DNA of 64,000 nt, from contig OY992537.1 of NCBI GenBank assembly GCA_963921195.1, positions 57,746,313 to 57,810,312 of the forward strand. The letters run 5' to 3'. This document shows, in pieces, positions 57,621 through 64,000 of the stretch. Below the pieces are notes generated by a model, which did not search any database, was not told where the DNA came from, and saw only the letters and a program-made list of their open reading frames with translations. Position 1 is the stretch's first letter. Each line of letters opens with the position of its first letter. Position numbers and translations under genes: made by a program. Source of the DNA: Pegoplata infirma (lineage: Eukaryota > Arthropoda > Insecta > Diptera > Anthomyiidae).

Positions 57621-58550
57621 ATTTTTTATTATTCTTTGTTCCTTTTTTCATTATTTTTTCTAAAAGAACCTATATTGTCCTACAAATCTTATGTTAATAA
57701 AATTAACCGTAACCGCAGGATTTTTAATGCTGTTACGGTTACGGTAAAATAGTGCGGTTAACCGCGGTTACGGTTACGATTAAAACCGCATTGCAAACCC
57801 TAGTCTCCAACATAGGACAACCTTTTTTTAAAATTTTTGCGTTTGGTTAGGTTACACTTGCGCTTTAAAATGATACTGTTAGAATTACTATTACTAGAAA
57901 AAATAAATATTTTACAAAATTAAATTTTCTGTGATATTTTTCGTATAAACCGGAAGATTTCTTTAATGGTTTTAAAAGTATATAAGAAATAATGAACTTT
58001 TGCCTAAATTTTGAGCTCATCACAGAAAAGATTGACCATCGGTTTATGTTTTAGAGCCTTCTAAAAATGTTTTTTTTTTTTAATTTTTTTCACAGTGTTT
58101 TTTTTTAAATACATGTTTGGCCAATAATGGTGCAAAAACTTAAAATTTTTTTTATCCTACTTTTGAGATCATAGTTCATTTCTACTCTGGCGCTTAATAC
58201 CAGATTTTTATTTCACTCAATAGCTGCTGTGCAGGCTTTCAAAATAGGCAAAAATCGCGTTTTTTTCTCATTTTCAACCGCGAATAAAAAAAAATCTAGA
58301 CGTGATGGAAAAATTTGGATTACAGATTTTAAATCAGCGAGCCAAAATCTTCAAAAATCTATTAAACTTCAAACCGGAGCCGAAAACCTTTGATTTGTTC
58401 AGCGGTGTTATTAAAAAATGCCTGCGAATTTTGTACTCTTGCCCAAAACATTAAATCATGATAATGTTTTGCGGAAGATTTGGGTGTACTTGCCAAAGCA
58501 AAGTTTTTTTTAGAAAAAATAATGTTATATTACTTTTCTATTCCATGCAA
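57621..58550. other. Intergenic with two repeat traces
   Basis: 57705-57805 has GGTTACGG/CCGTAACC words ending GCAAACCCTAG, possibly a truncated hAT-type end. 58160-58400 has the inverted-repeat-family phrases ACGTGATGGAAAAATTTGGAT and AACCGCGAAT. No gene. Confidence 0.45.
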
Positions 58551-58554
58551 AACG

Positions 58555-58705
58555 AATTAAAATATTAGTCGAGGACCCCATTAAAAAACCAAAAGAGCTG
58601 TACATTTCGTAAGTGAGTGCAAAAATAAGTGCAAAAAAGTGTTTTTACATTTTGGAGAGTATAAAAGATTCGGCACCAAATAGTATACCACTCTCAATTG
58701 TTTTA
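58555..58705 (+). mobile_element. Degenerate HINE
   Basis: ATATTAGTCGAGGACCCCATT at the left, and at the right GGAGAGTATAAAAGATTCGGCACC with a broken hairpin. A similar GGTCGAGGACCCCATTA block lies at 62970. Confidence 0.5.
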
Positions 58706-58829
58706 TGTTCATTTGATAAACAAATGGAAAATTTGTATGCGAAAAGCTTAGACTTGGTGAAAAAGTAGTGTTGGTAAAAAAAAATGTTTTTTTTTTTCAC
58801 GAAAAACAAAATTATGTTTAAAAAAATTT

Positions 58830-59079
58830 CATGAACCCAAAATTTTTGGTGAAAAAAAATTTTGATGAATTAAAGTTTATGATGAATTTTTTAAATGAAA
58901 AGAAAAATTTTTTGATGTAAAAAAAAATTTATGAAAAAAAAAAAATTTGGTGAGAAAAAAATTGATAATAAAAAATTTGATGAAAAAAAATTGATGAAAA
59001 AAATATGATAAAAAAAAATTTTTGATGAAAAAAAAAATTGATGAAAAAAAAATTAATGAAAAAAAAAATTAATGAAAAA
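58830..59079. repeat. (TTTGATGAAAAAAA)n microsatellite, left part
   Basis: Irregular GATGAAAAAAAATT units. They resume right after the HINE at 59620-59925, so the HINE is inserted within the tract. Confidence 0.85.
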
Positions 59080-59619
59080 CAAGTAAAAAAGTTAAATTCG
59101 GCCTTGCCGAATGTAGTGATACCCTCCACAATTTCAAAAAGGGCATTGCAAAAAACTTTTTTTTTAAAAGAAAATTACTTTTAAAAAAAAAAATATTTTT
59201 GAACAAAAATTTTCCGAAAAAAAAAATGTTGGTAAAAAAAAAATCCGCTATTTTTTTTTTCTCAAAAATATGTCCGTACTTGTTTAAATACCATTTGGTG
59301 TTCAAATATGTTCACATATGTCAACCAGCAGCCGAATTAAAGCATTTTGTATTTTTAGGTTATGTTGAATGACTAAAATTTTTGAGGTGTCCTTGGATTT
59401 TCGTTCATAACTTTTGAACCGCTGAACCGATATCAGTCATATCCGTGTGGTCGTGATCACCATTTCCACAGACAGACAGACGGACATCGCCAGAATGTCT
59501 TAAAATTGATCGGGGATTATGAATATATATACTTTATGGGGTCCAAGACCGATATTTCGATGAGTTACAAACGGAATGACAAACTTATATATACCCTCTA
59601 TCACTAAGTGGAGGGTATA
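59080..59619 (-). mobile_element. HINE (DINE-1-like), family 1, copy c
   Basis: On the minus strand: TATACCCTCCACTTAGTG start at 59619, GACCCCATAAAGTATATA, a GTCCGTCTGTCTGTCTG tract near 59470, subterminal GTGGAGGGTAT, hairpin ATTCGGC-AAG-GCCGAAT and a TTTTACTTG end at 59080. 540 bp. Both ends lie inside the microsatellite. Confidence 0.9.
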
Positions 59620-59925
59620 AAAAAATTGATGAAAAAAAATTTGATGAAAAAAAATTTGATAACAAAAAAAAAAAATTTTATGAAAAAAAAATAAATTTTA
59701 TGAAAAAAAAAATTTGATGAAAAAAAAAATTTGATGAAAAAAAAAATTTGATGAAAAAAATAAAAATTGATGAAAAAAAAAAGTTTGATGAAAAAAAAAA
59801 AAAAAAAAATTTATGAAAAAAAAAGAATTTGATGGAAAAAAAAAAATTTATGAAAAAAAATGTGATGAAAAAAAAAATTTGATGAAAAAAAAAATTTATG
59901 AAAAAAAAATTTTTTCGTTAAATGT
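59620..59925. repeat. (TTTGATGAAAAAAA)n microsatellite, right part
   Basis: Continuation of the tract before the HINE. The lysine-rich reading frames here are artefacts of the repeat. Confidence 0.85.
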
Positions 59926-60399
59926 TAGCTTATATAGTCAAACTGAGGTGGCGTCCTGCAACTTTTTTAAAATTAGGCACTTAAAAACATTATTATGTGA
60001 AAAACTCAGAAGATATAAAACGATTCAGGAAAATAAAAAAAAACAAATTCCATAAAACTAAAATCAGGAAATTGTAGAGGATAATTTTGTTACCAATTTT
60101 TAAAGTTTTGATAATTATATTTTTTCAATTGTTATTTTACTCCCTGCGATTTTCAGGACATAACTTTAACAAAAGTATCTGTTTATTACAATTATTTTTT
60201 GTTGAGAATTAAAACACCTGCTTATTTATCAATTTCTAAGATAACACATCTAAAGGATAATTACCACAACAAAACCAAATATATTTATGACCGAAAAATT
60301 TAACAACATTTATTCCAAGCAATTACCAAACAATTTTTTTTTGAAAACTCAAATACAGTTTAACTTTTATCATTCAACTGAACTGAAGTGTTTGACAAG
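59926..60399. other. Upstream region of the channel gene
   Basis: AT-rich. TCATTC at 60370-60375 fits the insect initiator consensus TCA(G/T)T(C/T) and would give a 5' leader of about 28 bases. Not proven. Confidence 0.35.
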
Positions 60400-61823
60400 A
60401 TGATGCGTCTACGTGATGTGGTTGAAGAATATTTACAAAATTCCACTTTACATGGTGCACGTTTTATAGTGGATAAAGAGTCAACCTGGTTGGAGAAAAC
60501 ATTTTGGGGTTTATGTTTATTAGCATCATGGTTTGCATCATGGAAGTTAATAAAAGTATCATTGGGTAGGAATAATCTATTCATTTAATGGTTTAATTTT
60601 CAAAAAAGAAAAAATCAATTTATTTTACCTAAACAGATGCTTTTGAAAATAATGCCATAAGTTTTGGTGTGGAAACGAGTTATCGTGACTGGGAAACTAA
60701 TTTTCCTGCCGTTGTAGTTTGTGAATCTAAAAATATGGATCGTATACAAGAAGTGGCTGAACAGTAATATTTTTGGACAATGATTTTAAGAATATAATCC
60801 CATTTTTTTTTTGTGCTCTTTCAGACTTTGGGGAGCCGATCATGATTTTACTTTGGAAGAAGTTTTAAGTGAAATTGCTTTCTTTCGTGGTGAATCTTAT
60901 CATACCGTCCATGAGTGCGGTGGCGAAGAACCTTCAGAAAATTGTTTTTATTCTAATTTTTCTTATTATGCCCAACTGGTACGCAGTAGTTGCCCAAATA
61001 CTATCAAAAATTGTCTATGGAATAATAAACCGTTTGAGTGCTGCAGATATTTTTTACGTATGGAAACTGAATTGGGGTTATGTTATGCTGTAAATTCATT
61101 GCAAGCTGGGTAAGTTAATGGTGATAAATGTAACTCGTAAAATATCGGTCTGGGACCCCATAAAGTATATATCATATTGATCAGCGATCGATGCTAAGAC
61201 ATTCTAGCGATGTCTGTCTGTCCGTCTATTTGTTGAAATTTCGATCACGGTCAATTTATCACAAAAAGATGCCTGTTACTATAATAAAGTTACTTGTTGT
61301 TGTTCCAGAAAGTTTGGTATTGTATTTAAGCGATATCGGTTCAGCGGTTAAAGAGTTACGAACGAAAATTTAAGGACACATTAAAAAATTTTGATACATT
61401 CCACATAACCTTAAAACACGACGTTTGGTATTGTATTTTAGCGAAATCGGTTCAGCGGTTCAAGAGTTACGAACAAAAATGTAAGGACACCTTGAAAATT
61501 TTGATATATTCCACATAACCTAAAAACACAAAATGCTTTAATTTGGCTGCTGGTGAACAACTGCAAAAAGAAGACACAAGTGGAAACATCTTTTTTATTT
61601 TTAACAAAAAAAAAATAGTTCCGATTTTTTTTAAAATTTTTTTTGCTAAAACTTTTTAATTTTTCTAATTTATTTTAAATTTTTTTTTTACCAAAACTTA
61701 TTAATTTTTCTAATTTATTTAAAAATTTTTTTTAGAAAACCTAAGGGTGGCAAAATAAATATGTGGTCAAATCGTTATAGTGGACCGGGTGTATTAAAAA
61801 TGGAAATATATACAGAAGCAGTG
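60400..61823 (+). CDS. Pickpocket-type DEG/ENaC sodium channel, 5' part
   Basis: Amiloride-sensitive DEG/ENaC subunit (PF00858), plasma membrane. The pickpocket group serves in mechanosensation, chemosensation and salt or liquid handling in flies. Exons: 60400-60565, 60637-60763, 60825-61109, 61736-61823. Each has GT/AG borders, the joins stay in frame (phases 1, 2, 2), and 222 codons are in the window. Landmarks: cytosolic HG gating motif (H18-G19), first membrane helix about residues 35-53, post-helix motif W-x-x-NFPAVVVC, a cysteine-bearing extracellular stretch, and CCRYF..METELGLCYAVNS. The family usually has about 450-600 residues, so the rest, with the selectivity filter and second helix, lies past the right edge. 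The start could also be the next ATG at 60403. Introns 3 and 4 hold HINEs. Which ppk paralogue it is cannot be told. Confidence 0.88.
61130..61560 (+). mobile_element. HINE fragment in intron 3 of the channel gene
   Basis: AAATATCGGTCTGGGACCCCATAAAG..., TGTCTGTCTGTCC tract, then AACCTAAAAACACAAAATGC and TTTGGCTGCTGGTG text that matches the inverse of 59330-59360. The terminal hairpin and 5' end are gone. Confidence 0.7.
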
Positions 61824-61938
61824 GTAAGTGAATTTTAATTTTTCAATTCTTTTTAAAATTATATTTTCGAAACGAAAAGAGACATAAATCTATTGCAAAA
61901 CTACATATGTACTAATCTGAGATCTTTTCTATAGAAAA

Positions 61939-62752
61939 CAAGTAAGAAAGTTAAAGTCGGTCAAGACCGACCATATGATACCCTACTCCAGTGTTTTCCG
62001 GAAAATGGGTCCCAAGCATGGACCGATTGGATCTGTCTTTTGTTAGATATTTTTTAGTGTAGAAAACACACACAGATCAAATTTTATTGGAATTGGTTTA
62101 TTAGTTTTATCAATAGTCCGATTTAACTGAATATCGGTCGAAATTTTTATATGGGTGACTAAGTCCACAAATGGTCCAATTATATTTCGATATGATAAGG
62201 TTACTAAAGTACACGTTTAACACCTAAAAATAACATTTTTATCAAATATTTCCATTTTTATGAATTTTGGGGGAATTATGTGAATATCGGGAGGGTGTTT
62301 TGTATGGGGACTACCAGAAGGACTGACCCGATTCTTTTGAAATTTGGAATGATGATTCGTGCATACTTTGATTACCTGTTAAATGTCAAAGCGATATCTA
62401 CTATAATACGGTTATTAGAGTTATTTAAGCCGAATACAAAGAGAGTGTTTGTATGGTTGCTAGGCCTTAACATGGACCGATTTTCCAATTTCAATAGGCT
62501 TTGTCCTTGGGCCAAAAGATACTTAAGTTTCAAATTTCAAGTCAATTGATTGTAAATTGCGACCTGTACCGAGCTAAAACCGATAGATGTACAGACGGAC
62601 GGACGGACGGACGCACATCGCTTAATCGTATCAAAAAGTAATTCTGAGTCGATCGGTATAGTTTGTAACTACCCTAGGACCAATATTTCGGGTAGTTACA
62701 AACATCAGCACAAACTCATTATAACCTGTACCACAGAGTGGTGTAGGGTATA
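61939..62752 (-). mobile_element. HINE family 2, copy b, in intron 4
   Basis: Minus strand: TATACCCTACACCACTCTG start at 62752, a GTCCGTCC tract near 62600, hairpin GTCGGTC-TT-GACCGAC (61958-61973) and a TTCTTACTTG end at 61939. 814 bp, the best-preserved member of family 2. Confidence 0.88.
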
Positions 62753-62944
62753 AAAATCTATATAAAAGATCGCCCACTCCAAAAAACTTAGAAATTGTTA
62801 ATCTAGAATTTTTCAAAAGGAAAAATGCCTAAGAATCTGGGACATAACTGATTGTGAGTCAGAGTAGAAAATGTCTGCGAAGTTTTGCTGTATAAACGGG
62901 TGTTCTTTTAAAAGCAAAATTTTTCTAGGAAAAATAACGCTATA

Positions 62945-63055
62945 TTAGTTTGACGCATTAAAATATAGGTCGAGGACCCCATTACGTTTACATATTATTG
63001 ATCCTTAAAGGTTTCTATGACATTCTAGTGATATCAAACTATTTGTTTGTCGATA
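62945..63055 (+). mobile_element. HINE fragment
   Basis: TATAGGTCGAGGACCCCATTACG..., then CATTCTAGTGATATC. Same subfamily as 58555-58705. Ends missing. Confidence 0.5.
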
Positions 63056-63478
63056 AAAAAGTTTTTGATGAAAAAAAAAATTTAATGAAAAAATATTATT
63101 GATAAAAAAATATTTGATGAATAAAATTGATTCAACAAAATATGTATTAAAAAATATTGATAAAAAAGAAAATTTTTGATGAAAAAAAAAAAAATATATT
63201 GATGAAAAAAAAATATTAATGAAAAAAATATTGATGAAAAAAATATTGATGAAAAAATATTGATGAAAAAAATGTTGAGGACAAAAATAATAATGAAAAA
63301 GATATTGATTAAAAAAAAAAAATGATGAAAAAAATATATTGATAAAAATATTGATGAAAAAAAATTTGATGAAAAAAAAATTTGATGAAAAAAAATATTG
63401 ATGAAAAACTTTACTGATGAGAAAAAAATTTTGATTAAAAAAAAAAAAAAATTTTTTTTGATGAACACAAAAAAAAAA
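63056..63478. repeat. (TTGATGAAAAAAA)n microsatellite
   Basis: Irregular GATGAAAAAAATATT units inside intron 4, ending at the next HINE. The long Phe-rich minus-strand frames are artefacts of the T-rich strand. Confidence 0.85.
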
Positions 63479-64000
63479 CAAGTAAGAATGTATAGTCGGT
63501 CAGGACCGACCATAAAATACCCTACACCACTGTTTCCCGGAAAATAGGTCCCAAGTTTAAACATGGACCTATTGGATCTACCTATTGTCAAATCTTTTAG
63601 AAGTGTAAAAAACACTCACAAACAAAATTTGAGTGAAATAGGCTTCTTTTGGTTGGCAATAAACCGATTTAACTGAATATCGGTGAAATTTTTATACGGG
63701 CCCTAAGTCCAAAAATGGTCCGATTATAATCAGATTTGATAAGGTTGTTAAAGTACGCCTTAAACACACACAAACAAATTTTTAATTAAATATTTTTTAT
63801 TTTCATGAAATTTGAGCGATTTATGTGAATATCGGGAAGGTGGTTTGTATGGGAAATACAAGAAGAACTGGTCCGATTCCTTTAAAATTCGGAATGGTGA
63901 TTTGTGAATACAAAACACGATTACCTCCCAAGAAAGAAAATATATCTATTCTAATACAAAAAGATGTCTGTTATAATACGGGTGTTAGAGTCATTTGTGC
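63479..64000 (-). mobile_element. HINE family 2, copy c (cut by window edge)
   Basis: Begins (as the minus-strand 3' end) CAAGTAAGAATG, hairpin GTCGGTC-AG-GACCGAC, then CCCTACACCACTG. It matches 61939 onward to the window edge. The 5' end is outside. Confidence 0.85.

Noticed and set aside
63005..63615. Phe/Ile-rich reading frames of 158 and 177 residues
   Set aside because: Translation of a T-rich microsatellite strand. They would also overlap a HINE end.

Overview
The window is from an insect nuclear genome, most likely a higher (calyptrate-type) fly. Three things support this: spliced genes with 60-70 bp introns, two ecdysteroid-kinase-like genes and a pickpocket-type channel gene, and many DINE-1/HINE-like elements (TATACCC...GGGTATA subterminal repeats, GTCY microsatellite, terminal hairpin) of the kind known from Diptera. 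The fly assignment is well supported. The family-level guess is inference.

Three host genes are visible. Two intronless, divergently oriented EcKL (CHK-like kinase) paralogues lie at 33878-35179 (-) and 48443-49732 (+), about 13 kb apart. A DEG/ENaC (pickpocket-type) gene starts near 60400 (+). Four of its exons are in the window and the rest runs off the right edge. Its third and fourth introns are filled by repeats.

Nearly everything else is nested mobile or satellite DNA. 1-9400: a retrotransposon fragment, HINE copies, and a 16-bp satellite split by a 3-kb CAC-ended element that itself carries a 2.2-kb CCCGAGTA-ended element. 9400-18100: a second near-identical CCCGAGTA element, then decayed repeats. 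18100-24100: a HINE, then a very homogeneous array of a 35-bp palindromic unit interrupted by a 588-bp inverted-repeat element. 24100-33600: a SINE and a stack of non-LTR retrotransposon fragments nested with small DNA transposons. 35200-48400: a third CCCGAGTA element, a giant HINE containing about 145-bp repeats and a 16-bp array, two hAT-type elements, a CAAGGGAAGT element and a 160-210 bp tandem array. 49800-57600: hAT-type elements and CAC-ended elements nested several levels deep. 58500-64000: HINEs embedded in a TTTGATGAAAA microsatellite, and the channel gene.

Many element ends are fixed directly by target-site duplications (TSDs). Five hAT-type elements have perfect 8-bp TSDs. One element has a 9-bp TSD. 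Two CAAGGGAAGT elements have 3-bp TNA TSDs. The CAC-ended and CCCGAGTA families have 2-bp TSDs. Two non-LTR insertions have 10-bp and 12-bp TSDs. The recurring theme is short, near-palindromic satellite units inside transposon bodies: the 35-bp unit in a hAT-type element, and the 16-bp and 145-bp units in a HINE.
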